Origin: Cheiracanthium punctorium
Lineage: Eukaryota > Arthropoda > Arachnida > Araneae > Cheiracanthiidae
NCBI GenBank assembly: GCA_038373885.1
Contig: JAWZYV010016945.1
Coordinates: forward strand, 62,001 to 126,000
Direction of reading: 5' to 3'
DNA length: 64,000 nt
Shown here one piece after another: positions 33,989 through 44,106 of the stretch (positions within the stretch are counted from its first letter, which is position 1; each line of letters opens with the position of its first letter). Both the position numbers and the translations under genes were made by a program. The notes below the pieces were generated by a model. The model was given only the letters and a program-made list of their open reading frames with translations. It had not been told where the DNA came from and searched no databases.

Positions 33989-36108
33989 TATTAATATATG
34001 CGTGATAAAATTAATGTAGCCAATTCTGTGTGTGCTAAATATAATATCATGCTTTATTCCAAAAACTGTAGCCATTTTTAGAAACACAATTTTCTTTCTC
34101 ACATCATCTTAAAACATATTCTTTATTTCTCAAAATTGTCCCAAATCGATTTGTTAAGGAACCTTCAAAAATGATCTCGAAGTATTATTACCAGAGGGCA
34201 ACAAAAGTAAATAGAAAAAAAAACCCTCTTCCCGCCCTAGGCTTCACGTCACTATCTCCGGAACTAATCAGTGCAAGTTGAAGTAACTTAGTTATTGACG
34301 TCACTACCAACAGCAACCTTTAGAATTTTCCAGCGATGTTATTTTCCATGCACTATTTTGCTTACATTTTATTTTGTTTACTTATCGAAAGTAAGTAATT
34401 GATTATGATAAAAATAATATTTGATACTAAAGATGAGTTGAAGCTGAGGATTACTTCTGCTATTTTTGCCTTGCCAATTTCGATATCACCTCGATATAAA
34501 GCAGACTAGATAATTTAATTAGGAGCGTTTATAATGACAGGGATGCGGAATGGCCTGCGATTGGTTGGTTCACGCCAGTGTTGCTGTTTTATTGTTTGTT
34601 TCAATTTATGATTGTTTACGCTTGCGTATCTGGATTTTGGCTGGAGAAAAGGGAGTAAAACTTCGATTGTGCACCGATATGAATATAACGAAGATGCGAG
34701 GTCATAGATAGCATCTTCATCATGAATAAAACCTTTCATACTTATAATCTATATCCACACACGCCCACTTGTACATTACCACATATTACCACTGAATGCA
34801 TGAAATCGCTAATAATATTTATTATATGAAAACTATATTATATATAAAGTGTCTAAAAATGTTCAGATTAATTTTAAGTAACGAAAAGCGTTAGAAATAT
34901 AACATTTGTTGTATTATACTACTTGGAAAATTAGGGAATTCACAAAGTTTTAGTAAATTTTACAAATTGAATTTAACCGTGAATTTGATAGAAGTAATAT
35001 AATTTGGAAGTTTTAGTTCCAAAGTAGTTAAGTACCATTATATAACAATGCATTACATAATAAACAAATCAATTAATATGAAGCCGAACTTGTTTACGTG
35101 TAACTTTAAATGCACAGAAAATTAAGAAATTTAAACTTGGGAGATTTTTCGAATTTTTAAAGAATTCACAGCAATATTACATTAAATATTTTTTTTTTTT
35201 TTCACAGAAAGAGAAGTTTCATTTCATACTTTAATTCTCACATTTATTTTTGAAATAGGAAATCAACATTGCAAATATTCATCACATAAATAGATAATTA
35301 TAACGAGTATAATTCATATATCTCAGAATGAAAACAATGAACAGAAATGTAACACTGTTCAATCTTTCAGCAGTTTAGACTTTAAATGGGAACTTAATGT
35401 ATTTTCGATGTAATACAACCTCATTATATCGCAACATCCCGGTATCCCGGTGAGAAGACAGCTATTGCCTGGGGCGATGAATGAACATTTTCAGCAGGTA
35501 AATTTGTTAATGATCGTACTTTCAGAAAATTCAGGGAACAAAAGGATTTCTCTTCGCCTGGGCATTTGTTTTAACAAATTACGAATTTCAAAATGTTAGC
35601 AGGAACGCCTGAGGCTATGCAAAGCATTTATTCTGAAGTAGCTGACGTTGGAAGTCGTTTAATCCGGCACCTCCATCCAACATTAAATAGTTTCGAACAT
35701 TTATCAGTCTACAAACTACGTAGTTTGTGTTTGTGAAGGATTTCACGAATGCATGATACGTCTCGAGCTAGAGTGAGAAGGAATTTCCGAAAATTTATTT
35801 CTGGGGAAGTAAACATGACATCTCGTTAAGCCAACAGTCATATTAATCACAACGAACTTGTCAATCGCAGATTTACGTAGTAGTTTCCTTGAATTAAGAG
35901 CTTTGGGCGTATTAAAGACGGGACTCAAAATTGTTTCAATTGAATTTCCATTATTTTGTGAACACATCGTGCTTTGAAACAGCATCACGTGTTTAAACTT
36001 TCTGCCAGGGCGAACCTATTTCGGACTCGTATGTAACATGTGGAGCTAAAGCATGTTCAAGCTATGTGTTTATCGAAATGCTAGACAAAATGTAAATAGT
36101 AGTAAAAA
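33989..36108. other. Spacer; less AT-rich patches, no gene called
   Basis: Patches near 34230-34330, 34510-34760 and 35420-36030 are less AT-rich. The minus frames 34515-34739 (74 codons) and 35743-35988 (81 codons) have no recognised domain. At about 35411, TACAACCTCATTATATCGCA resembles a decayed pogo/Tigger end. Nothing else. Confidence 0.35.
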
Positions 36109-36460
36109 TCCTACTAATATTATAAATGTCAATGTTTGTTGCTCTTTCACGCTGAAACGGTTTGACGGATTTGGATGAAATATGGAATTAAGACATGTAA
36201 AGTCATGGAGTAACAAACAGGCTACTTTTATCATGCGGAAAAAACGATGTTTCTATAATATACAAAAAAAACTGTTATTTAAAAAAAAATGTGTTTTTAT
36301 TTTAAAAAGCGGTCGACAGATGGCGCAATCTTATAGAATACTCAGTTTTTAATTAAGACAAAATCATTTTATCGTCTGCTATGCCTGGATAAAGCATACA
36401 CCTGAATAAGTTTTCCTTCTGACGTGAATTTATAAGCGGACTTCGGGACAAGCACACAAA
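36109..36460 (+). mobile_element. Helitron-like 5' end
   Basis: TCCTACTAATATTATAAATG at 36109, followed by TTTGTTGCTCTTTCACGCTG, AAACGG and GGATTTGGATGAAATATGG, is the series commonly seen at the 5' end of insect and other arthropod Helitron-like elements, which begin with TC and make no target duplication. I did not find a CTRR 3' end with hairpin, so the right limit is arbitrary and the copy may be truncated. Confidence 0.5.
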
Positions 36461-36922
36461 TCGAAAGACATGTTACACCAACAAACGAAAAATAAGTTTT
36501 TGAAACTTTCATTCAGTTCGAATTGTGCATTTTTATGCACGTCTTTTTTTCCCTACTATTTTCTAATGTATTACATCCAGAAAAAGGATGTTAGAAATAT
36601 CAATTTTAAATCTGTTTAATCACATTCATGAATAATGATACACTTTCCAACTTAATGGAATAAGGAAAGAAAATAGGGAAGACACGTGGATTATTATACG
36701 CTCTTAATATGTAGCACTTTAGTGTTTACTTTAAAATATGAAAATATTTTATATTTTCTTATTTTAAAATAAATTATATTCTTATTTTACATTTTTCTTT
36801 TAAATTTCGGTTTTTTGATAACGGCCGATATATCCAGAAGCTCTTCATAATTAATATAGGACGAAAATAATTTGTACCATTTTGCAGGTTTTTACCATTA
36901 AACCATATCTTATTTTTGTAAC
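36461..36922. other. AT-rich spacer
   Basis: No supportable feature other than the left copy of the 8-bp duplication at its right edge. Confidence 0.4.
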
Positions 36923-37076
36923 CAGGGGCGGCCCGACACGGTAAGCCAGGTAATAATCGCATAGGGGCAATGGCTTCGTAAGGGAGTCATGTCGAACTCA
37001 AAAACTAAGTAGAGCATAAAAGGGGGGGGTCTTTTTATGTTAGCAGGGGGCGCCACTTACCTTAGGGCCGCCCATG
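36923..37076. mobile_element. Short hAT-type MITE with 8-bp TSD
   Basis: The ends CAGGGGCGGCCC and (reverse complement) CATGGGCGGCCC are flanked by the perfect duplication TTTGTAAC at 36915-36922 and 37077-37084. The 154-bp body contains a run of G near 37022 and no frame. The 8-bp duplication supports hAT and helps classify the other G-rich MITEs here. Confidence 0.85.
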
Positions 37077-37220
37077 TTTGTAACCATCTTAATTTTAAAT
37101 TCCATTCAGAATCTGAGGTATTTGAATGCCAAAGAAGCCGCTGAGAAACACAAGATTTATTAAGATGGCGAACCTACTGGTCGTCTGAGGTGGCTAGTAG
37201 CTATATATTTTGATAAAGTA

Positions 37221-38725
37221 CACTCATGTCCATAAATTAAGGATAATGAAGTTCAGACAAAGAAAGAGAAAGAAAGAAAACAAATTTGACTTATTTGTAA
37301 AGTCTATTTATTAAACAAAAAGTAAAGAGCAAAAAAGATGCTATATGTTTGACATAATTAATAAAAATTGCAAGTTTTACTCCCTTGACCAAATTTAAAA
37401 AAAGAACCTATTTACAAAAAACAGTATAACATGGTTAGTAGGATGGTTAATACAGAGTATGTCTCCCGGGCGATGCAATACAGGCCTGACAACGCCTAGG
37501 CATGCTGAGTATCAAATGATCAATCTGATCTTGGGGAATATTACACCACTCATCAAGCAATGCACTCCGAAGTTCCCGTAGACAGGTGGGAGGGGGTTGA
37601 CGGGCTGCAATTCGTCGGCCAAGCATATCCCACACATGCTCTATTGGATTCAAGTCCGGTGAGTATGCTGGCCAATGCATACGGGTGATATCCTCCGATT
37701 GAAGGCATTCGTCTACAATGTTTGCACGGTGAGGACGGGCGTTGTCATCCATAAACACAAATTCAGCACCCATGGCGCCCCGAAACAAACGTACATGTTG
37801 TTCCAGAATGACATCCCGATAGATGTGGCCTGTCATCGTTACTCTCTGAACATGCAGGTCAGTTCGGGAACCAAGAATAATTCCTCCCCAAACGAGCCAT
37901 CCTGCACCACCGTAACGGTGTCTTTCAATGTTATTCTCTTGGTGGTAACGGGTACCTGGCGCTCTCCAGATGAATATCCGGCGAGAATCAGACTCCAAAC
38001 TAAACATGGACTCGTCGGAAAACATTACACAAGACCACTGTTGCGGTGTCCACAATGCATGCTCTCTACTCCAGGTTAATTGCAGGCGACAGTGAGTTGC
38101 GGTAAGTGGAACACATCTGACAGGCCTACGAGCATATAGACCAATGTGCCCTAAGCGTCTGTACACGGTCTGCCTTGAAACTGTCGTACCGGTAGCTGAA
38201 GAGAGCTGACGAAACAGGTCTGATGCTGTACTCCGTCTGCTTCTTTTGGCAGTAACTGCCAAATAGCGGTCCTCATTCGGCGTTGTAACTCGGGGGCGAC
38301 CTGTGCTGTAACGCCTACTCACATTACCATAATCTTGGAATCGTTGCCAAAGCCTGGAGATGACACTCTGGGCGATTCGAAGTTCCTCGGATACTTCCAG
38401 CTGGGTACGTCCACATTCCAGTCGTCCGATAATTCTGCCACGTAAAACATCATCCAAATGCCTCCTTTGTGCCATAACTATGCGGTTTTTGCACTGAAAG
38501 GCTTTCACAGCGCTTGTGAACAATTTTACTTCTTTGCCACCATTCCTTATATACCCCTCTCTTACACTCTCGTCATTGTGACGTACCATCCACGCCATCT
38601 GGTGGTTTCCTGTAATTTGCATATTCTTCTTCAAGATGTGTGTGATCATTCCACACGTGAAATTTTTATTTTAGAGATCAATTTCTGTGTGATTCTGAAT
38701 TATCCTTAATTTATGGACATGAGTG
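37221..38725 (-). mobile_element. Complete Tc1-family transposon
   Basis: Perfect 27-bp terminal inverted repeats (start CACTCATGTCCATAAATTAA) lie at 37221-37247 and 38699-38725, flanked by TA at 37219-37220 and 38726-38727. The element is 1,505 bp, the usual size, and holds one uninterrupted transposase gene on the minus strand. Identical ends and an open frame indicate a recent insertion, possibly still autonomous. Confidence 0.96.
37447..38475 (-). CDS. Tc1-family DD34E transposase, apparently intact
   Basis: This encodes a 342-residue cut-and-paste transposase, the normal Tc1 length. It would act in the nucleus by binding the element's inverted repeats, cutting them and joining the element at TA. 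The N-terminal 110 or so residues form two helix-turn-helix units (GRIIGRLECGRTQLEVSEEL; later TVYRRLGHIGLYARRPVRC) separated by the GRPR motif near residue 60 (AT-hook-like), a usual Tc1 feature. The catalytic triad is visible as D154 (FSDESMF), D244 (MDDNARPH) and E279 (SPDLNPIEHVWD), with 34 residues between the last two. I chose the ATG at 38475 (M-A-Q-R-R-H) because it matches the family's length and start. The frame stays open upstream for 58 more codons of unrelated character that reach into the 5' region. The stop is TAA at 37447. No internal stop or frameshift is seen. Whether it is expressed cannot be told. Confidence 0.95.
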   Translation of the reverse strand: MAQRRHLDDVLRGRIIGRLECGRTQLEVSEELRIAQSVISRLWQRFQDYGNVSRRYSTGRPRVTTPNEDRYLAVTAKRSRRSTASDLFRQLSSATGTTVSRQTVYRRLGHIGLYARRPVRCVPLTATHCRLQLTWSREHALWTPQQWSCVMFSDESMFSLESDSRRIFIWRAPGTRYHQENNIERHRYGGAGWLVWGGIILGSRTDLHVQRVTMTGHIYRDVILEQHVRLFRGAMGAEFVFMDDNARPHRANIVDECLQSEDITRMHWPAYSPDLNPIEHVWDMLGRRIAARQPPPTCLRELRSALLDEWCNIPQDQIDHLILSMPRRCQACIASPGRHTLY

Positions 38726-39477
38726 TATATAATGCAATAAATTTCGTTGCTTAATGCAATTTCACAAATTTAAAAACTAAAAGTAAGTAAATGATGTATT
38801 TATGTCCAGTTAAATTTCAGGATAAGGAATTAAAATTAAATGAATTAGAATTAAAATGAAAGTATTTTAATTCCTCCAAGGGGTTACTTTTCGGGACACT
38901 AAATGAGGTCGTGACCAGTACATTAAATATCACTGTTTTAATGATTCTGTTAACTCTATGAATTTGGAAAACGTTCCCCAATCATTTTATGATTGATTTA
39001 CTTTATTTGAATGCTTGTAGTTCATTTCCATAAATAAAACATGTGTATATAAAACTTTTCTGAGCTGGAGACGAACATATTTTATTTAAAAGCTTGAATT
39101 AACAAATTTTGTGTTAAAAAGAATTCGAAAATCTAATATAAACTCCAACATAGAAGTTCTTCGAAATTTATGAAATGTCGAGGTGAAACATTAAATGCAA
39201 TAAGATAGGGAGACTTTCAAGGTATGCGATAAAACACAGATGAATCTAAATCCGAAGGAACAGATACATCCAAGCTTTTTATATGCAAGAAATATGCTAT
39301 TTGAAAAATATATTACACCTCTTGGGACAGACAACATGTTTAATACATGTGGGGGAGACTTTTTAGGGGGGTAGAAATACATTCCATTAGTTTCTACCCA
39401 CTTGTTCATCGGTTTGGCAAATTTGTTTGTGGATGCCAATTCAGAAGAAATTTTTTGATTATACTCCCCAGAAGCTT
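38726..39477. other. AT-rich spacer, no gene seen
   Basis: One 82-codon minus frame (39191-39439) of unknown nature; nothing else. Confidence 0.45.
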
Positions 39478-39566
39478 AAGACTTTTCTTGATTATCCCCA
39501 CGGCACCCCTGTCATACTCTCGCGACACCCTGGGGTGCCGCGGCACACAGTTTGGGAACCTCTGCT
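39478..39566 (-). mobile_element. hAT terminal fragment
   Basis: On the minus strand it begins CAGAGGTTCCCAAACTGTGT followed by GCCGCGGCACCCCAGG. The series CAGxGGTTCCCAAACTxTG is typical of one large group of hAT ends. The opposite end is not visible, so this is a truncated relic. Confidence 0.5.
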
Positions 39567-39953
39567 CAAGACTTTTTCTTGTGAGTACGGCATTGCTTTT
39601 CCCTACGCAGTTAGCCAATGTCTATCTGTACATATGACATTATATTTCATAGAATTCTTTTTTAGAGGTTCTTTTGCTAGAAAATACTAAAATTTTTCTT
39701 GCGGATTTAATTCTTTAAAATAGTTATTCCGACCAATATACAGGGTGATCAGAAAATGAGTAACATTTGAAAAAGTAATAATTCACAGAATAATTCGAGT
39801 AGACAGGTAAAAATTGACGCATATGCTTGTAATGATATTTGGCTTTATTGCAACCACAATAAAATTCAAAAATGGCCGACAGATGGCGCTTCATTTGATA
39901 AGAAAAGAAATAATTAGCATAAAAAAATTATGTCAAAGCACAGACGATGTTCT

Positions 39954-40382
39954 TCAGAACAAATGCTCCACATGTCGATCGTCATTCCACAACAATAGCT
40001 GTAGTCGAGGGACAATGTTTTGAACAGCACTGTACAGCAATCTCCATTTCTTCCGGAACTGTCTGAGCAGCACAGCATTAGCACTTGTGCTCGGTGGGCC
40101 GCTACGGGGCCCGTCATCTAAACAGCCCGTGACTTCGAACTTCGAAATCATTTTCTTCACAGCTGAACCTGTCATAGGACCTTTACCCGCTTAAATACCC
40201 TTCTTTAGGCGATAGTATAATAAAGCTGCAGTAGCAGATTCCCCATTCTGATAGTACAGCTTCAATAACAGTACCTTTTTACTTTCCGAAAATGTACCAT
40301 CTAAGGAAAGTATTGTAATCATGAAAAGATTCGACTTCGAGATTTTGGTGTATTTACACGTTTTGAGGTCTTCTGAATTCAT
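39954..40382 (-). pseudogene. Deleted mariner-type transposase (DUF4817-like)
   Basis: Reading the minus strand from 40382, the segment SKKVLLLKLYYQNGESATAA is a good match to the first helix of the DUF4817-type DNA-binding domain. It is followed, after an in-frame stop (about 40191), by GPMTGSAVKKMISKFEVTGC and RSGPPSTSANA, the second helix and linker. It then jumps directly to a C-terminal tail with LQLLLWNDDRHVEHLF, a usual protein end in this family. The whole catalytic core between them is missing, so the copy is a deletion derivative and cannot make an enzyme. Part of the family assignment rests on memory of similar arthropod proteins. Confidence 0.65.
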
Positions 40383-40404
40383 TTATGCTATTTTTAAGAG
40401 ATGT

Positions 40405-40432
40405 ATGTGTGTGTGTGTGTGTGTGTGTGTAT
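40405..40432. repeat. (TG)n microsatellite
   Basis: A GT/TG run leading into ATGTGAGTGAACACGATAAC, the start of the tandem repeat described next. Confidence 0.9.
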
Positions 40433-40442
40433 GTGAGTGAAC

Positions 40443-40865
40443 ACGATAACTCCTAAACGGAGCCTTCGATTGAGCTCAAATTGGGTATATATGTTATAAA
40501 CCACCGTCGCAAGACCGGTATTGATTTTGGTGTGTATAGGACGTGTCTAGTTTTTCTACAGGGCTACGACAAAGATTTCTTTTACATTATGGCCTATGGG
40601 AGGAAATTCTTGAATGTGCGCTAGTATTTAAACGGTACATTGGATTGAGCTCAAATTGGGTATATATGTTATAAACACTCATCTTAAGTCCGGTATTGAT
40701 TTTCATGTGTATAGGATTTATAGTTTTTCTACAGGGCTACGACAAAGATTTGTTTTACATTATGGCCTATGGGGGGAAATTCTTGAAAGTGCACTAGCGT
40801 TTAAATGGCGCATTCGATTGAGCTTCAGTTTGGTATATATGTTTGAATTATTCATCGATTAAAAT
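40443..40865 (+). repeat. Tandem repeat, ~175-bp unit, 2.4 copies
   Basis: Unit starts (AAACGG or AAATGG) are at 40455, 40630 and 40803, giving periods of 175 and 173 bp. Each unit carries GATTGAGCTCAAATTGGGTA, then GGTATTGATTTT, then TCTACAGGGCTACGACAAAG, then ACATTATGGCCTATGGG, then AAATTCTTGAA. The third unit decays after about 55 bp. The opening CGATAACTCCTAAACGG is a sequence commonly seen inside Helitron-like and other arthropod repeats. No frame spans the units. Confidence 0.88.
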
Positions 40866-41193
40866 TGATTTAAATGCTTGGTAATGATCTTAATCGTAAG
40901 TGTTCGGAAAGTCGAGTGGAGTCACTCCAGATTTTTTGGTAAAGTCAACATACTGAGATTGCTGATGCATCTGATTCTCTCTCTCTACAGCTCCTATTAT
41001 GCACGATTCTCATGCTGCACTGACATTTTGCTGTCCAGCGCCAAATGTTGGCCATTGTAGAACTTTTTCTTTTTTGAAGTTGTAATAAAACCCATGTTAT
41101 TCCAAGCATGTGTGCCAATTTTTACTTGTCTAGTTATATGATTCCGTGAAACATTAATTTTTCAAATGTTTACTCATTTTTCTGATGAACCTG

Positions 41194-41437
41194 TACATTG
41201 AGCATTCCAATGTATTCTCAAACAGCGCAATGAATCGAAATGTATGTTTTCGGGCATTCGAGGGAACTTGGATTTTGTAAAATGTAAATTAATAATGTTC
41301 ACTGAAAGTTCTCTTTATTAGAGTGTAATTCTGGGCTAGTTTTATATACAACATCTTAAATCAAGCATCTGTAATATTTTCTCAAAATGTGTCTGAAAAT
41401 AACTTAACTTCATCAAATTCTGTTAAACATTCAAACA
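41194..41437. other. Short AT-rich spacer
   Basis: Nothing supportable. Confidence 0.4.
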
Positions 41438-41650
41438 TCGATAAAACAAGTGTCCCCGTTTCTATCATGTGTCCGACGTTGTTTGCTTGAAAACTTAATT
41501 TATTTCTAAATAATCTGTCGGTTTCTTACATACAATATAATTAATCGGGTGCCTGGGAGTTTTCAACTGTCTAGGATTGCAGGGTTGCCCCGTTGTATTG
41601 GCTTCGGCCACATCTGGCAATCCTGCGTTGGCGGTATACTTTTCATCATT
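41438..41650 (+). repeat. Direct duplicate D, left copy
   Basis: The block from CGATAAAACAAGTGTCCCCG to TTGGCGGTATACTTT recurs at 42508-42710 in the same orientation with few differences: one 12-bp indel near 41540 and scattered substitutions. It contains an internal inverted pair, GGATTGCAGG and CCTGCG-type bases. The high identity suggests a recent event. Paired direct repeats could be LTRs of a small element, but no TG...CA ends with a flanking duplication are clear. Confidence 0.9.
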
Positions 41651-41712
41651 TTACTTTAAACATTTACTTTAAACTTTCTGCGAATTAATCGAGTTTATTA
41701 ATCAGATCATAG

Positions 41713-41895
41713 CAGGGACGTACCCAGAAAAAAATTTCGGGGAGGGTCAAAATCTTTCGGAGGGGGTCCAAACGGTGAAAAAGGCAGATTTTTTTCATAA
41801 AAAGACTTAATCATAATTATTTTGTTAACAAAAACTAAAATTTTAGGGGGGGGTGATCCGGAACCCTCTGGACCATCCCCCTGGGTACGTACTTG
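41713..41895. mobile_element. G-rich MITE between the D copies
   Basis: Ends CAGGGACGTACCCAG and (reverse complement) CAAGTACGTACCCAG. The 8-bp flanks GATCATAG and GATAGGAG agree in 5 of 8. The interior has GGAGGGGGTCC-like and GGGGGGG runs. Probably the same hAT-derived group as 12661-12823. Confidence 0.6.
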
Positions 41896-41949
41896 GATAG
41901 GAGTACTCTTTATAGTTTATTGTAGCGAAATCGACTATTATTTCCACAA

Positions 41950-42210
41950 TCTATTATTTCTGACGTAATTTTTGCATGAATGGTAGGACATACTCTTACA
42001 GCTCGTGAACAAGTTCATCCTTTCCTTGTAATTTTACACTTAAGTCAGCAAGCTACTTAGTGATACCTACTAAGAAATCAAGTTAGTCAATCTTTCAACG
42101 TCATCAAACATGCATCTTTTCCTTTTGTAGTTATGAAGGTCTTTAGTTCTTCAAGCATTGTCCAGAACTTCTCAAGTACCTTGCCCCGCTTAGCCAGCGA
42201 ACATGACTAA
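41950..42210 (-). pseudogene. hAT-type transposase fragment
   Basis: On the minus strand, segments reading SLAKRGKVLEKFWTMLEELK (42195-42130), then a stretch with stops, then ADLSVKLQGKDELVHEL and PFMQKLRQK (about 42050-41960) follow the order of the region W-L-S-R-G-x-V-L ... L-N-x-x-L-Q-G-K in hAT-derived proteins of the SCAND3/ZBED/GTF2IRD2 type. Several stops and frameshifts are present. The catalytic and dimerisation ends are not visible. It sits wholly between the two D repeats. Confidence 0.6.
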
Positions 42211-42507
42211 AGTATTGATGACTCGTGATAGTGAAGGGTTGGCATACTCTTTCTGAAGTTTCTGCTTATTCTGGAGCATTTAGCTTCCTCCGTTTCTTCA
42301 TTTTAAATTCGCCATTACAAAAATTGACATAACACTAGGCAAGCCGGATTCAAATATTTATTGTCTCGTTAGCCGTATGTTGGACAACCTTGTTGTGACA
42401 TGAATCTCATATTTTTCGATTCCAAAATAATTCCTTTCTGTTTCGTTTTTGTAAAAAACATAATTACTGCATTTCAGTTTTCTTCATTTTCCATGTCGCT
42501 TTTCTGC
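42211..42507. other. Remainder of the segment between D copies
   Basis: AT-rich; no further transposase motif recognised. Confidence 0.35.
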
Positions 42508-42720
42508 TCGATAAAACAAGTGTCCCCGTTTATATCATGTGTCCGACGTTGTTTGCTTGAAAACTTAATTTATTTCTAAATTACCTGTCGGTTTCTTACA
42601 TAATTGGTCGGGTGCCTGGGAGTTTTCAAATGTCTAGGATTGCAGGGTTGCCCCGTTGTATTGGCTTCGGCCACATCTGCCAATCCTGCGTTGGCGGTAT
42701 ACTTTAAATCATTTTACTCT
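42508..42720 (+). repeat. Direct duplicate D, right copy
   Basis: Same block as 41438-41650, about 1,070 bp downstream. The 63-codon frame inside is incidental. Confidence 0.9.
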
Positions 42721-43811
42721 AAACATTTTGTATGTGTTACGACTACCCGTCATAAATGGTCACAGTCGGCATGTAAGGACTTAACGTCACTGTAAAAATT
42801 CGAAAGCGGCATTCTATTGTTTATATTTCTGCTAAATTTTGCAATGATACACCTTCATATATATTCAAATCCTTGTCGGGACAATTTAGGTACCACTGGT
42901 ACAAATAATTCAATAGAATAAAAATTTGCATCCATATTTAAAAATTGGAAAAAAGTAAAACTAGAATGGTTTACGTATAAGAAAGTTTATAATCTTTTTA
43001 TACACGAAAATAAGTAAAGAAGGGAGTGATATGAACGAAGGAAAACACACACACACATACACACACGAAGTCTTTTTGCTTCAAAACTCAATTACGTTTC
43101 CTTAAAATATTTAACTTTTTTTTTTTAAATATAAAAATAAGTAAGCTGTAAGAAAAAGAATGGAGACAAAAATAAATAAATAAAGATAAAAAAAGAAAAA
43201 AATAAGATTATCAAATTTTTAAGAAGTGAATTCACTGAGAAAAAAACAAAAACGGAAACGTTACATATTTATTACAGAAAGTTCTTCGAAAATATGCGTA
43301 AACTACCGATGCTGAATTCGGACTCTCCAATTCGGACACATAACCTGCATTTCAAAGTAAAATATTCAAGGCGGCAAGAAAATCTTTTATCTCGGAAGTA
43401 ATGTACATGCACGTTGAAATCTTTTTACGCTCTACAAAGTCAGATTTGTGTGTTTTTCTATTCATAGCGACACCACGAAAATATAAATTTGAATAAGAAA
43501 AAAAATGGTAATTCTATAAGTTAATGGGTTATTATTCCATTCATAGGAAATCACTATAATTGAATAGCTTTAACGATCATTTCAACATTTCAGATAACTG
43601 TCTCAAGTCTTGTTCCGTATAGCGGTTCAAGCATTCATCTTTCATCCAAAGATGCTCAGCTCAAACCATCGAAATGTACGTGAATGGCTAATCGAGAGTA
43701 TTAAAATAATAGTTCATTAATATGCACTTTGGTATTAACAAAAAATTAACTATAACTTGGCCTGAGGTATCCGGTTGATTATCTTACTTGAGGGATCTTG
43801 GCCGAGAGGAG
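42721..43811. other. AT-rich stretch, no gene seen
   Basis: A short CA run near 43045 and A-rich bases. No supportable frame or element. Confidence 0.5.
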
Positions 43812-43995
43812 GGGGGGGGGATGACCTCCGTGCGGGGTCTTTCTAAGGGTTCCTAACACGTATTTACGTTAAGTTTCGGAGAAAACTACGGAAAACTCCG
43901 ATTGGCTAGGTCGGCAGATGCGACCTGGGTTTGAACCAGGCACCTTCCGTCTCCCAGTTGAAAGCGCTATGCGCTCGCACACTGGTGGGCCCCGA
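43812..43995 (-). repeat. tRNA-derived SINE, family S, inverted copy
   Basis: On the minus strand: a head with GCGCATAGCGCTTTCAACTG, a B box GGTTCAAACCC (in TGCCTGGTTCAAACCCAGG), then CGGAGTTTTCCGTAGTTTTC, then ACGTAAATACGTGT and a CACGGAGGTCATC tail next to a run of G/C. It matches the plus-strand copies at 15558, 52270 and 55221 and has the best preserved B box. Confidence 0.75.
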
Positions 43996-44064
43996 ATAAA
44001 AAAAAAAGATCTAAAAGTGTCAGGAATACGGCGAAAAATAATTGACTACTTGTACTTTTACGGT

Positions 44065-44074
44065 ATTTTTATTA

Positions 44075-44106
<32 letters not shown>
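44065..44106. repeat. (ATT)n microsatellite
   Basis: About twelve ATT units, giving poly-Leu or poly-Asn in chance frames on either strand. Confidence 0.95.

Larger units (their letters stand above)
39741..41193. mobile_element. Mariner-type element with long TIRs, deleted inside
   Basis: The ends CAGGGTGATCAGAAAATGAG and (reverse complement) CAGGTTCATCAGAAAAATGA are flanked by TA. Their similarity extends about 155 bp inwards, with blocks such as GTAAAAATTGxCxCATATGCTT and AATGGCCxACAxxTGGCGCT. A deleted transposase lies on the minus strand next to the left arm, and a tandem repeat with a TG microsatellite fills the right half. The transposase pieces and TA target place it in the Tc1/mariner superfamily, in the group with DUF4817-like N-termini. 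Confidence 0.82.

Noticed and set aside
37675..38079. 134-codon plus-strand frame
   Set aside because: It is the antisense shadow of the intact Tc1 transposase.
38476..38649. 58-codon N-terminal extension of the Tc1 transposase
   Set aside because: It is open but does not resemble the family and reaches towards the terminal repeat. The ATG at 38475 gives the standard length.
41438..42720. Complete small LTR retrotransposon
   Set aside because: The direct repeats lack clear TG...CA ends, a flanking target duplication and gag/pol motifs. The interior holds a hAT relic and a MITE instead.
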